DNA from: Phaeosaccion multiseriatum
Lineage: Eukaryota > Ochrophyta, other classes
Assembly (NCBI GenBank): GCA_965112735.1
Contig: OZ218957.1
Span: forward strand, 2,232,001-2,296,000
Direction: 5' to 3'
DNA: 64,000 bases
Below the pieces are notes generated by a model. That model saw only the letters and a list, made by a program, of their open reading frames with translations, ran no database searches and was not told the DNA's origin. A program made the translations under genes and the position numbers. Position 1 is the stretch's first letter; each line of letters begins with the position of its first letter. Positions 51,138-63,925 of the stretch are shown piece by piece.

Positions 51138-54100
51138 TGGGTGGAGTGGGATGGGTGGATGGCAGTGGATGGGTGGTATTTGATGAACATGGCTTACACC
51201 CCACTCTCTCTCTCTCTGTGTGTGTGCGATTCGCCATGTATGTGTGTTGGTTGTACGGCTTGGGTCCTTGCTTGTTGGGAGCAACAGATTCCGAACTCGT
51301 CTCATGACGGTTCATCCCAGCTACTTCTACCCGGAGGAGGAGGAGGAGGAGGAGGAGGAGGAGGAGGAAGAAGAGGAGGAGGGGGAGGAAGAAGAAGAGG
51401 AGGAGGAGGAAGAGAAGAAAGAGGAGGAGCACGTAGAGCGAGAGGGAGAAGAGCAAGGAGGAGGACCCGTGGGCGTTGCCGGAGAGGAAAGATGCACAGA
51501 TGGCGAGAGTGGAGGTGGCACCCGCGATGATACAGGAGGAGTAGCAGCACCAGCACCAGCACCAGTGATAGGGGAACAGGAAGCAGCGGGGCAGGGGGGA
51601 CAAGAGAAAAGAGACGCAATGGATAGGGGGGCATGTGGAGGACACGAAGGTGACTTAGGGAAGGGGAGGGGGTTAGAAGCATACGGGGAGGCGGCAGGCA
51701 GGACAGCCGTAGAGGGAGGAGTGGACGGCGATGAGGAGGAGGAGGAGGGGGAGGAGGGGGAGGAGGAAGAGGAGGAAGAGGAGGAGGAGGAGCCAGTCGA
51801 GTTCTTCGTAAGTCAACAGGTGTGTAGGTGGGACAATCAGTCTGGGCATGACCAATTCCCTCCGTACTATTCTCGACTTGCTTTACTTGCCTGTAGCGTT
51901 AGTGCAGTAAGTGAGTGAGTGACAATCTGCCTGACTGACTGACGGACTTACTGAACTCAGTGAGTGATTGGCTGACTCACTGGCGGACTGCCTGCTTGAC
52001 TGACTGACTGACGGACTGACTGAACCACCTGACTGACTGACTGACTGACTGAGTATTTCACCTTCTCTCTCCTCCCCTCCCCTTCCCTCCCACTCAAAAG
52101 GTTCGGCAGCAACTCGCCACCCTCTACCTCGGCTGGAGTGAGCGAGCGGAGCAAGAGGAGCAAGAGGAGGGCGAGGAGGGCGAAGGGGGGGAGGACGTCG
52201 ATGAAGATGAGGCGCAGCGAACCGGCGGTAAGGAAGGGCCCAACAAGCTTGCAGGCTTTCATTCCTAATAGAAGCATTGCTCCTTTGAGCTTTAGCTGCG
52301 CGTGCACTCCTTCTCTTCCCTTCTTTCCTCCCCCCCTTTCACTCCCTCCCCTCCCCTCCCCTCGCTCCCTTCCCTCCTCCCTTCCCTTCACTCCCTCCCT
52401 TCCCTCCCCTCCCCTCCCTCCCCTTCCCCCTTCCTTCCCTCCATGTCTGTCCATCCCGTTTACCCCCATCCACTGCCATCCCCGTGCCTCTCTGTAGTCT
52501 TGGGCCACCCTTGTCCGGTGGTGCGCAAAACTGCCGTCACCCGCCGAGACGCCAAATATCTCGCCTATCAGAAGTCGCTCCGAGAAGAGGAGGAGAGGCA
52601 GGAGGAAGAGCGGAGGCGGCAACAGCGTGAGCGGGAGGAGGGGGAGGGGGAGGGGGAGGAGGACAAGGCCACTCGATCTGTCTCTGTACATTCTCGGCAG
52701 CAGCACCAGTTGGTGAAACAGCAGGAGCTTAAGAGCGAGGCCAGGGAAACGACAATGCCCATGTACGCCATTTGTGAGGTTCAGCAAGGGAGTGCCCTGT
52801 CTCACCATGAAGCACGATTGTAATCCCCCCTCCCTCACATCCTCCCATCCTTCCTTCTTCCCTCCCTCGCTCCCTTCCTCCCCTCCGTCCCTCCCTCCCT
52901 TCCTCCCTCCCTTCCTCCCTTCCTCATTCCCTCCCCCCCGCCCACGCATTGTCCCCCCCCCCTCCTCTCTGTGTGTTCGAATTCTACAGGGGCCCTGCCG
53001 TGGCTGCCCCTTCGGCGAGTGTCCCAGGGGGTACATGGGCAGAGCACGCTCGGACAGCTGCCAAGAGGGGAGGAGGAGGAGGAGGAGGAGGAGGAGGAGG
53101 AGGAGGAGGAGGAGGAGGAGGAGGAGGAGGAGAAGAAGAGAGACTTCAACAGCTCACCATTCCCGCTGCTGCGATTGCAGCTCCTAGGAAGGGACAGGGT
53201 GAGGGTCAGGGTCAGGGTAAGGGTCAGGGTAAAGGCAAAGGTCAGGGTGGGGGTCCGGATCATCTTAGTCAGAGACGCCACTCCTCCATCGACCGGCCCA
53301 TCGCCATGTCTTCGGCGAGGATGAGCCTGTCAGAAGATCCGTCGACGGCCTCTATCGATTGTGTGCCGGTGAGTGGCGGAGGGGAGGGAGGGAGGGGAGG
53401 GAGGGGAGGGAGGGGAGGGAGGGGAAGGAGGGGAGGGAGGGGACGGAGGGAGAGAGAGGGAGGGAGGGAAGGCCTCGACTGCTGTGGTTCTCTTGCTCGT
53501 TTGCTTGCGTATCGCACCCGTTTGGTACCCTATGCACATTGCATCATCGCTGCTCCTCTTTTGCTGACGTATACGCACCCACCTCAGCCCTTGTGTGTTG
53601 GTAATCATTACACGCACACACCCACGCACCCACACACCACCACCTCACCCACCCTTTTCTTGTTGCCTTATACCATCTCGCACCACCTCACTACCGCGCC
53701 CTCCGCAGTACGAGAGGCCTCGAAGACGCAGCTCAGCGCTGGCGTCTCGCTACCGCCGCCTCTCCACAAGCAGCCAGACCACTGAGGCGTCACAGCAGAG
53801 CATGCCCCTACTGCTTGTACCCGGCCTGCTGACGGAGGAAAGGCACGGCGAAGGAGGAGAGGGGGGCGAGGTGGTGTCCGCGTCGAGTCACTTGGGCATT
53901 GGAGGAACGCCGATACCGGAAGACGGGGCGACGACGACGATGATGAGTACGAAGGCGTCGACTCGGAATGCCCCCCCCCACAGTCCTCCTCCTCGTGACA
54001 AGCGGCGGGAGAGCGCGAGGAGGAGCAGCGCAGCGCCGAGCGGCAAGAGGCGGGCCACCGTCGCCGGCAGCCTCACAGGTGGCGTAAGAGCGCCAACAGC

Positions 54101-54362
54101 GACAGGTCGAGGTACAGGAGGAGGAGGACAAGGGCCGCCTCGCACCTCGGAGACGGCGGCTGCCGCCACCTCCACCAGCCCGATGCCCCGGGGGGTGCTG
54201 AGGAGGGCTTCGGTGCCGGCGTTACGTCTCCGTCGCCGCCGCTCCTCGGGACTGCAGAGGGAGCGGTGGCTACGGGAGGGGGAGAAGGTTCGGCAGTTGG
54301 TGAGAAAGAAGGAGCAACAGCAGTTGGCAGGGGGGCAGGACGAGGACAAGCAGCAGCAGTGA
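35752..54362 (+). CDS. Giant leucine-rich-repeat protein, about 27 exons, about 2,780 residues
   Basis: Phase-consistent exons: 35752-36187, 36827-36935, 37290-38484, 38825-38998, 39597-39644, 40240-40454, 40571-40676, 40868-41131, 41552-41728, 42026-42130, 42391-42495, 42996-43364, 43893-44237, 44484-44512, 45024-45528, 45821-46278, 46400-46751, 47542-47876, 48382-48458, 49346-50043, 50278-50402, 50941-51087, 51288-51807, 52101-52227, 52498-about 52794, 52990-53368 and 53709-54362. Order: acidic N-terminus; short conserved block [23 protein letters not shown]/ribonuclease-inhibitor-type LRRs in exons 4-8 ([52 protein letters not shown]); basic coiled parts; then two copies of a module FNPxxPxGxYxLNLR...DR (exons 16-17 and 21-22); poly-Glu; Arg/Ser-rich tail. 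Proteins with LRRs and such modules occur in flagellate protists; function unknown. Introns after 41131 and 50402 start with GC. The join between exons 25 and 26 is uncertain. Confidence 0.74.
37770..37860 (+). repeat. (GGA)n coding poly-Gly in the LRR gene
   Basis: About 30 near-perfect GGA units in exon 3 are read as Gly. Elsewhere in the same gene the same repeat is read as Glu (GAG; 49595-49770 and 51330-51420). Confidence 0.9.
39247..39590 (+). repeat. 10-base minisatellite in LRR gene intron
   Basis: About 34 tandem units of exactly 10 bases (ACATTGCTTG, ACATTGCCCG, ACTGCTCG-type variants) fill the 3' part of the intron that ends at 39596. It is transcribed and non-coding. Confidence 0.88.
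39645..40018 (+). repeat. (GAGT)n array starting at a 5' splice site
   Basis: Immediately after the exon ending at 39644 the intron starts GTGAGT and continues as GAGT for about 370 bases with few changes. The intron then ends in a (CCTC)n tract abutting the acceptor. Confidence 0.93.
40160..40239 (+). repeat. (CCTC)n polypyrimidine tract at an acceptor
   Basis: A CCCT/CCTC array serves as the polypyrimidine tract of the exon starting at 40240. Confidence 0.85.
42500..42700 (+). repeat. (GGAA)n microsatellite in LRR gene intron
   Basis: About 50 GGAA units follow shortly after the donor at 42496 (GTCAGTAAGGAAG). Confidence 0.92.
43637..43860 (+). repeat. (GT)n/(GTGC)n microsatellite in LRR gene intron
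   Basis: About 220 bases of alternating GT with GC interruptions, likely Z-DNA-forming, end about 30 bases before the exon at 43893. Confidence 0.9.
45264..45315 (+). repeat. Two adjacent copies of the dispersed GTTGGTGATACAGC motif
   Basis: Two copies of the core CAGTTGGTGATACAGCA lie 27 bases apart in exon 15 of the LRR gene, both read as AVGDTA. Other copies are at 37-65, 14067-14095 (inverted), 14806-14835, 14862-14880 (inverted), 16815-16836, 25662-25688, 37713-37745, 38212-38242, 43116-43144, 43974-44000, 49463-49492, 49893-49926, 52697-52726 and 59069-59097. Confidence 0.85.
46545..46706 (+). repeat. (GGA)n coding poly-Gly
   Basis: A GGA array with a G homopolymer inside lies in exon 17 of the LRR gene, directly after the first module copy (HFLRNFRI). 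Confidence 0.88.
47285..47458 (+). repeat. (CTCC)n/(CTTC)n array upstream of an acceptor
   Basis: About 170 bases of pure pyrimidine precede the acceptor at 47541. No AG occurs between the array and that acceptor. Confidence 0.9.
48455..48900 (+). repeat. Purine-rich (GAGAGGA)n array at a donor
   Basis: The intron after 48458 starts GTGAGGAGAG and continues as a 7-base purine repeat (GAGAGGA), then looser GGGAGA repeats. The 3' half of the same intron is pyrimidine repeat (49020-49320). Confidence 0.88.
49595..49780 (+). repeat. (GAG)n coding poly-Glu
   Basis: The repeat in exon 20 of the LRR gene is read as Glu with occasional Val, Lys and Gln. Confidence 0.9.
50091..50147 (+). repeat. (GTGGGC)n hexanucleotide array
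   Basis: A GC-rich hexamer array lies just after the donor at 50044, which itself reads GTGCGTGGGTGTG. Confidence 0.88.
50416..50673 (+). repeat. (CTC)n microsatellite in LRR gene intron
   Basis: About 250 bases of CTC with a few CTT units fill the first half of the intron after the GC donor at 50403. Confidence 0.9.
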
Positions 54363-54667
54363 AGGAGTGAAGCAGGTCGCAGAGAAGAAGCGGCAGATCG
54401 GTGGTACTATGCCAGCAGCAGAGCGTCGAGGGAGAGGACGAGAGCCCAGCGGAGGAAAGGAGGGAGAGCCAAGGAGCCATAGCTAACCCAGCAACACGGC
54501 CGCAAGGGTCAAGTGGTAAACTACGGATGGGGTGATTCGCTCGGCATACACCCGCACTTTGAAACACAAGCAATGGAGGCAGCGGATCTGACACAATGGG
54601 TCGAGTGAGGCGAAGCGAGACAGACAGCAGCAACACTTGGAAGATGCTTTAAAATAACACAGGTACT
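54363..54667. other. 3' flank of the LRR gene
   Basis: Non-coding DNA between the LRR stop codon and the foldback element. No feature is recognised apart from CAG-rich words continuing from the coding region. Confidence 0.5.
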
Positions 54668-55086
54668 GCAATTACGGGGTTGAAGGGCCCCTTGAAGCCG
54701 ATGGCCGATTTGAGTAAACCCTGAATGGATTCTGAAAGGGGTTTGGCCATACTTTGAACTACCTTTGAAAGCCTTTGAGCAACTTTGAGCCTGGTTGGAG
54801 GCAACTCTGAACCGAGATTGAAGCGCCCCCCAGGACCTTTCAACCCCCACTTTCATTTCACCCCAAGTTTGACCACCTTTGCGCCGCCAGAGCATAGACG
54901 CCACCAGCAGAGCCTTAGCCTTCAGCAGCCCCCCTTCGCCACGCCGTCACCCACAGCATGCGCTCAAAAGTCTGCTCAAAGGCCTTCGAAAGTGGTGAAA
55001 GTATGGTCAAACCCCTTTCAAAATCCATTCAGGGTTTACTCAAATCGGCCATCGGCTTCAAGGGGCCCTTCAACCCCGTAATTCCA
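54668..55086. mobile_element. Foldback (MITE-like) element with about 120-base inverted arms
   Basis: The arm 54670-54793 (ATTACGGGGTTGAAGGGCCC onward) is repeated in inverted orientation at 54958-55084, ending GGGCCCTTCAACCCCGTAAT, with about 165 bases between. The arms differ at a few positions and carry no ORF. A target-site duplication is not clear. Confidence 0.75.
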
Positions 55087-55129
55087 TTTCTGGACAGAAA
55101 GATGCTGAACAAGAGACATGTCTGCGTCG

Positions 55130-56206
55130 TCAGTCCTGGCACCCGCAGGGGTGTCCATTGGCGTGTACCCACTGCTTCATCTCCTCAAAGGCGGCAGGGA
55201 CCATATTCCAATCATCATCACGCGCATCTTTCAAGTGCTGCGGGCATGCCCTTTCGTCCCAGGGACACATGACCTCCTCTGAGCGGAGCCATTTCAGCAT
55301 GGAGAGGCTCTTGGCGGAATGTACCGCTATAAAACACACACGTGCATCCCATCTGCACTGCTCCCGTGCGTTTGCGTGCAGCCATTTCAGCACTTCCAGA
55401 TTTCCTTCTAGGGCCGCCCAGGCAGCCCCATCCCTCCACTTGCTGGTGTATCCCTCATCCGCCGCCTCCATCTGAGCTCTGACCTTTGGATGATGGAGCA
55501 CCCACTCCAGCCACGTGATACGCCCCAATCTAATTGGACTGTTCCATATGGTAGAGTTAAATGGCGCATTCACCTCGTCTGTGAGCATCCACTCCAGCAT
55601 CTCCAGCTTCCCCTGCCGACATGCTTCCAAACCCACGGTCTCACTCCAAGGGCACATCTCCTTGTCGGGCAGGTCCTCCGTTCTCAGCCATTGGAGGATG
55701 CTGAGTCCGTGCCTCTCATTCCTCACAGCAGCCGTGCACACCCTCCTACCCCAGGAACAGCCCATGCCGTGAAGAGCCTTGCACATGGGCAGATCCCCAT
55801 ACTCAGCAGCAGCCCGAAAAATTCTCGTACCAAGCTTATATCCGTACTTCCTGGCCCACCTCAAGCGCTCCACAGACTCCACCACCCTCCTGCGATGTGT
55901 TGTCTTGGCCGGAAAGTGATGTCGGTAGTGTTCCTTCCACTCTTTGCTCACGGGTGCGATGAAGAAGTCACAACCCTTCCCAGTCCACTCCATGACTGTG
56001 CTGAGCACCACGCCCTGAGCCAAAGCCTGGTCGCAAGCTTCGAAGCTTTCACCACCGCTTCCCTTGTTTCCAGCAAGGGCAGCGGGATCGGGCGCAGCTG
56101 CCACAGTCGCACTGGCACCACCCCCTCCATGCAAAGCCCCTGAGGAGTCGGTGGGTGGAGCTGGCTGGAGCTGCTTGCCGCCCTGCTTGTGGTCAGGTCC
56201 CTCCAT
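55130..56206 (-). CDS. Ankyrin-like repeat protein, copy 1
   Basis: The product is 358 residues from the ATG at 56206 (MEGPDHKQGG). A Gly/Ala-rich N-terminus is followed by a box WTGKGCDFFIAPVSKEWKEHY, similar to the F-box-like start of many stramenopile and viral ankyrin proteins. Repeats of about 33 residues follow, with cores AAAEYGDLPMCKALHGMGC, NERHGLSILQWLRTE, ALEGNLEVLKWLHANA and AKSLSMLKWLRSEEVMCPWD. It ends in HPCGCQD. The repeats are expected to form a protein-binding solenoid; the target is unknown. The frame remains open upstream to about 56491 with an AG acceptor-like site near 56320, so a further 5' exon cannot be excluded. The C-terminal third is nearly identical to the paralogue at 57221-58225. 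Confidence 0.8.
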   Translation of the reverse strand: MEGPDHKQGGKQLQPAPPTDSSGALHGGGGASATVAAAPDPAALAGNKGSGGESFEACDQALAQGVVLSTVMEWTGKGCDFFIAPVSKEWKEHYRHHFPAKTTHRRRVVESVERLRWARKYGYKLGTRIFRAAAEYGDLPMCKALHGMGCSWGRRVCTAAVRNERHGLSILQWLRTEDLPDKEMCPWSETVGLEACRQGKLEMLEWMLTDEVNAPFNSTIWNSPIRLGRITWLEWVLHHPKVRAQMEAADEGYTSKWRDGAAWAALEGNLEVLKWLHANAREQCRWDARVCFIAVHSAKSLSMLKWLRSEEVMCPWDERACPQHLKDARDDDWNMVPAAFEEMKQWVHANGHPCGCQD

Positions 56207-57220
56207 GTCTGCAGCCCCGTTCTCTCGTCTGGGCCTTTCTCCCCTTTCCCTCTGACTGTTTGATACTTTCGATAATTGGAGGGAAACTTGGGGGGTGTTC
56301 TCTTCAGTGAAGCCTGATATGACGCGAGAAGGGAAGGGAGAGAGGAAAGGGAGGGTGGAATGAGAAAGTAGAGGCAAATAGGGGCACATCTCTATAGGAC
56401 TTGCCCTGTCGGGGGGGGAAAGAGGCCGGAGAGGAGGGAGAACGACCAGCGCATCGTAGAGCAGAAGGAAGGGAATGAGAAGAAGGGGCAAGCCCCGAGA
56501 AACGATGGTACGTTACACACAACACCACTGCCTCAAGTCACTCCACGCTAACACAACTCCCGCTCGTGCCCATCATTCCCGTGCGCACATCCTCTGCACC
56601 ATCCCGTTCTTCCCCCATTGTCTGCATTCCTTCTCATAAACTGTCCAGGCTGACACAGTTTATTAAGGAAGAACTCGACTTTGTAAAGGCTACTGGGCCT
56701 GCAGAAAGCAAGAAGACACCTACACTCTCTGCTTACCAAAGCTGATGAGCTCCTCCAACGTCTCCCCAGGTAACTGCTGTCGCTCTCGCTGTCGGAAGGC
56801 GGGCAGCTAGAGCGAGGGCAACAGGCGGCCTCTTGATCTGGCTCTTCGTCAGTCGATTTTATCAAAAAGTAAGGAGGGAAGCAAAAACAAAGCAAGCTCA
56901 AGCAACAAGCAGCCAACAAGAAAGAAAAAGAAAGAGGATCACAGAAAGAGGACAGAAAACGATTCCAACACGTGCATGATTCTCTGAATTCCTGATTTTC
57001 CACAATTTCCAATTTCCGCAATTTCCACCACACTCTGTCGGCTCTCACAGTGGATTTCCACCACGCTCGGTTCTCACAAACCTTCTTCTCGATGGTCCGA
57101 TAGTCGGTACTAGCGGGGCAAGCTGTTCACTCAGTGGTAGTAGCAACTCCAGGGTTGAACCTTTTTTGCTCTCATCTTCAAGTACACCCTACGAAAGAGG
57201 GGTAGGGTAGCAATCGAGGG
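56207..57220. promoter_or_regulatory. Divergent region between the two ankyrin-like genes
   Basis: About 1 kb lies between the two start codons. It contains short repeats TTCCGCAATTTCC/TTTCCAATTTCC near 57000 and no recognised gene. Promoters of both genes must lie here. Confidence 0.45.
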
Positions 57221-58225
57221 ATGGTAGAGGAGGCCTCCAATAGGCACGGCTTGGGAAGTAGGGAAGGCGTAGAAGATTGGGCCGCGGGGACTGCTGATGA
57301 AGCTGCTCTTGCCCACGAGACCTACGTGGCTCGTGCCAAGGCCTTGGGGATGGAGGAGATCCTGCGGAGTGTCCTGCCCCTTGTGGGGAATGGCCACCAC
57401 ATCTTCGTCGCCACTGTGTGTAAGAATTGGCAAGAGCACTACAGCACGTTGTTTCCTTCCCTGGAGACCTCCCTTCGAAGCGTGGTGGAGTCTGTCAAGT
57501 GCGTGCAGATTGCCAAAGAATGCGGGTACGAGCGGAGTGTGGGCACTTCCAAGGCGGCGGCAGAGTTCGGAGATGTGAGTGTGTGCGAGGAGCTTCACAG
57601 TATGGAATGTCCCTGGGACGAAGAGGCCTGCACAGCTGCTGTGAGGAATGCTCGACACGGGCTGCGTGTCCTCAAGTGGTTGAGATCCAAAGGGGCCGTG
57701 TCCTTGTCGGAACGTGGCATACGTGGGGAAGCTGCCACGTACGGCAATGTGGAGGTTCTCAAGTGGCAGCTGTCCGAGCTTGCGGGGCGGCGTCCTGAAT
57801 CTGGGATGTGGTGGGAGGTTGTGGGGGCGGGGCATATTGACGTGCTGGAAATGCTTGTGCAGCACCCCAAGGTCAGAGCTGAGTTGGAGGCGGCAACGGC
57901 AATGGAAGGCAGCGCATGGGGGGATGGGCCTAGAGTGGCGGCCATAAACGGCAATCTCGAAGTGCTGCAATGGCTGCATGCGAACGCTCGGGAGCTGTGC
58001 AGGTGGGATAAAGACGTTTGTTTTGTTTCCGTCTATTACGCCAAGAGCCTCTCTGTGCTGCAATGGCTCAGATCGGAGGAGGTCATGTGCCCTTGGACCA
58101 GTTCGATATGCCCGCAGTACTTGAAAGATGCCAGTGGTGATGGTTGGGATATGGCCCCTGCCGCCTTTGCGGAGATGAAGCAGTGGGTGCACGCTAACGG
58201 ACACCCCTGCCACTGCCAGGACTGA
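57221..58225 (+). CDS. Ankyrin-like repeat protein, copy 2
   Basis: A single-exon frame of 334 residues from the ATG at 57221. The N-terminus differs from copy 1 (MVEEASNRHGLGSREGVED), but the box NGHHIFVATVCKNWQEHY and the repeats AAAEFGDVSVCEELHSMEC, NARHGLRVLKWLRSKG, TYGNVEVLKWQLSEL, AINGNLEVLQWLHANA and AKSLSVLQWLRSEEVMCPW align with copy 1. It ends MKQWVHANGHPCHCQD. The CPW-containing units are typical of brown-algal and other stramenopile ankyrin families. Role and partner unknown. It stands head-to-head with copy 1, so the pair is an inverted duplication. Confidence 0.82.
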   Translation: MVEEASNRHGLGSREGVEDWAAGTADEAALAHETYVARAKALGMEEILRSVLPLVGNGHHIFVATVCKNWQEHYSTLFPSLETSLRSVVESVKCVQIAKECGYERSVGTSKAAAEFGDVSVCEELHSMECPWDEEACTAAVRNARHGLRVLKWLRSKGAVSLSERGIRGEAATYGNVEVLKWQLSELAGRRPESGMWWEVVGAGHIDVLEMLVQHPKVRAELEAATAMEGSAWGDGPRVAAINGNLEVLQWLHANARELCRWDKDVCFVSVYYAKSLSVLQWLRSEEVMCPWTSSICPQYLKDASGDGWDMAPAAFAEMKQWVHANGHPCHCQD

Positions 58226-58694
58226 CGACTTTTAACATGGACAGTGATGACATTGAGAGGAGAGGGAGGTACAGGCACAGACTGCACTGCTGTGGAGCAT
58301 AAAGGGAGATTGTGCTCTGTCTTGAGGCGAAACCGACGAAGGCGCGCAACAAGTCGAGGGCTGTAGAAAGGAAACCCTTCATTGGGCGTCTACCGCCCCG
58401 CTTGACAGGGCTTGTCTCTCTGACGAGAGGCGTCAATCCAGACCCTTTCGCCTTCTCGTTCTGTCCGGGCTGGTGCGTACTTTCCATCTTTCCCCTCTGC
58501 CCTCCTCTCAAGACCTGGGCATCGCCACATGAGGCGGATAGGGTGAATTAGTACGAAGTACGAAGTAGTAAAAGTCCAGCAGCGCTACGCCTCCGCGACC
58601 TTGGCGTGGCAGGCACGTAAGGTAGCACTGACGATGGAAGGTTCTTACAAGCAAAACAATGTAAAAGTAGTTATTACATGTACTTGGGGATGAT
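58226..58694. other. Convergent intergenic region
   Basis: 3' flanks of the ankyrin-like copy 2 and the dioxygenase gene. A small direct repeat TACGAAGTACGAAGTAG occurs near 58552. No gene is seen. Confidence 0.5.
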
Positions 58695-62352
<3,658 letters not shown>

Positions 62353-63143
62353 CAACTTCCTGAGGCAAAAGTCCTTGAAAAAGAAAAGAAAAAGAAGCCT
62401 CTACCTCCTCTGCTCCACTATCACACTCCTCCTGCTAACAATCGCTTGGTAACAGCTACCATCCATTCGTCATTACCTTTCTCTGGCACTAATGGATTCG
62501 AGAAGGGTGGAATGAATTCGGACTGGATGGCCTCTGTTGCTTGCCTTTCGCTCTGCTTTTCTCTTGCCTGTCGAACCTTAGCACCCACTCCTCCTTCTAT
62601 CCCTCCACTACTACTCCCCCCCTTCCTATAAGCCGCTGATCTCTATTGTACAGTGGGTAAGAAAGGAGGAAAAGGAAAGTTAAGAAAAAGAAGAATCCGT
62701 CTGTGAGTCACAGCTGGCACTTTTTTTCCATTTCCCTCCCTTTTCCCTTTTCCTACAGTACTGAGGAGAAGAGAGTCTATGCCTTGTGTTACGACTAGAC
62801 AGGTCCTCAGCAAAAATGGGGAGGGAAATCTGTTCGTTTTGGTGCCACCATTGTGGAGGCACACGCTTTTTTACTCACGCCACTCCAACCCCCCCCTGCA
62901 GAATTGGTGATCGGCATGAATGGCCGATCAATGGCCCGACCCTATCCTCATTCTCCCGCATAAACACAGGTGTACTTGAAGCTCGGTAAGTGTACAATGC
63001 AGAGAGAGGGAGCGGAGAACTCTTTCCCTCTTCTAATCTTCTCTCCTCCTCTCCCTCCTTATTCCCATTCTCCCCTCCCTCCCCCTTTCTCTCTCCTCTC
63101 TTATTCTTTTTTTACCAGCGATTGACCTACATCAACGGGAATA
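62353..63143. promoter_or_regulatory. Divergent region, dioxygenase gene / GFA gene
   Basis: Intergenic DNA holding the 5' ends of both genes. An acceptor-like CTCAG/GAAG at about 62360 leaves room for an upstream exon of the dioxygenase gene. Pyrimidine-rich DNA at 63020-63110 precedes the GFA start. No named element is seen. Confidence 0.45.
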
Positions 63144-63925
63144 ATGGCAACGAACACATGGAGCTGCCTGTGCGGCTCTTTCCAAGGAGAAGTCACAGGG
63201 GACCCGAAGCTTGCGGTAAGGATCGCCTCCCTCCCGGATTTAACGCCCTGTTTTCATCTCCCTCCTCTCTCTCCCCCCAGGTCTACTGTCACTGTAAGCA
63301 ATGCCGGCAATACAGCGGCACGGCCATGCAGCTCGCCATCTGGGGGCCGGAGAGCTTCAAAGTGCTCAAGGGTGATGACAACCTGATCGCTTACGAGTCG
63401 GCACCAGGCATCTTCCGCAAGTCCTGTAAAACCTGCGGTGCCTTCGCCTACAAGACCGCAGGGCCGGACACCAACATCGTGCCCATCGGAGCCATGGAGT
63501 GAGTGGGCTTCAGAGATGACAGATAGATTGGTAGATACGATACTCAAGGAAGGAAGAGAGGGGAGAAGGGGGGGGAGTGTGGTAGGTGCCTCTTTTGTAT
63601 GATGTTGTCGTGAAGCCCCCCCCCCCCCCCCTTGTTAACCCCGGAGCCCTTGAGATGGAGGAGTCATGACGCCTACCGTACAAGCATTCTGGGGCAGCAA
63701 CCCTGCCGCCCGCTGCGCCGCCATGCTGAGCTGCCGATGCTGCTTCTCGGGCTCACACACCTCTATCTCTCTCTCGCTCTCTTCTTCCCCCTTCCCCTCT
63801 TCCCCTCTTGTTCTGTGCACAGCGGCCCTGGCGTGAAGCCGACCTGCCACATCTTCGTGGGTGACAAGGCCCCCGGCGCGGAGATTCCCGTTCCGGAGCT
63901 TCCCCAGCACGACAAATTCCCCTAA
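63144..63925 (+). CDS. GFA/CENP-V domain zinc enzyme, 3 exons, 130 residues
   Basis: Exons 63144-63215 (phase 0), 63281-63498 (phase 2) and 63823-63925 form a complete small protein. It contains the three Cys groups of the glutathione-dependent formaldehyde-activating (GFA/CENP-V) fold: CLCGSFQGEV at residue 8, CHCKQCRQYSG at the exon 2 start and CKTCGAFAY, then the typical end KPTCHIFVGDKAP with LPQHDKFP. These Cys bind two zinc ions in the family. Known members add glutathione to formaldehyde or act as uncharacterised carbon-sulfur lyases; many eukaryotic homologues have no proven substrate. Length matches the family (about 120-190). The start is the only ATG that gives the conserved N-terminus. 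Confidence 0.92.

Noticed and set aside
53200-53250. Interstitial telomere repeat (GGGTCA/GGGTAA words)
   Set aside because: The unit is degenerate, differs from TTAGGG and lies in an exon coding GQGQGKGQ; it is better seen as local slippage.
57131-58213. 360-codon minus-strand frame
   Set aside because: It mirrors the ankyrin-like gene on the plus strand, has no domain, and its neighbour's paralogue confirms the plus-strand reading.
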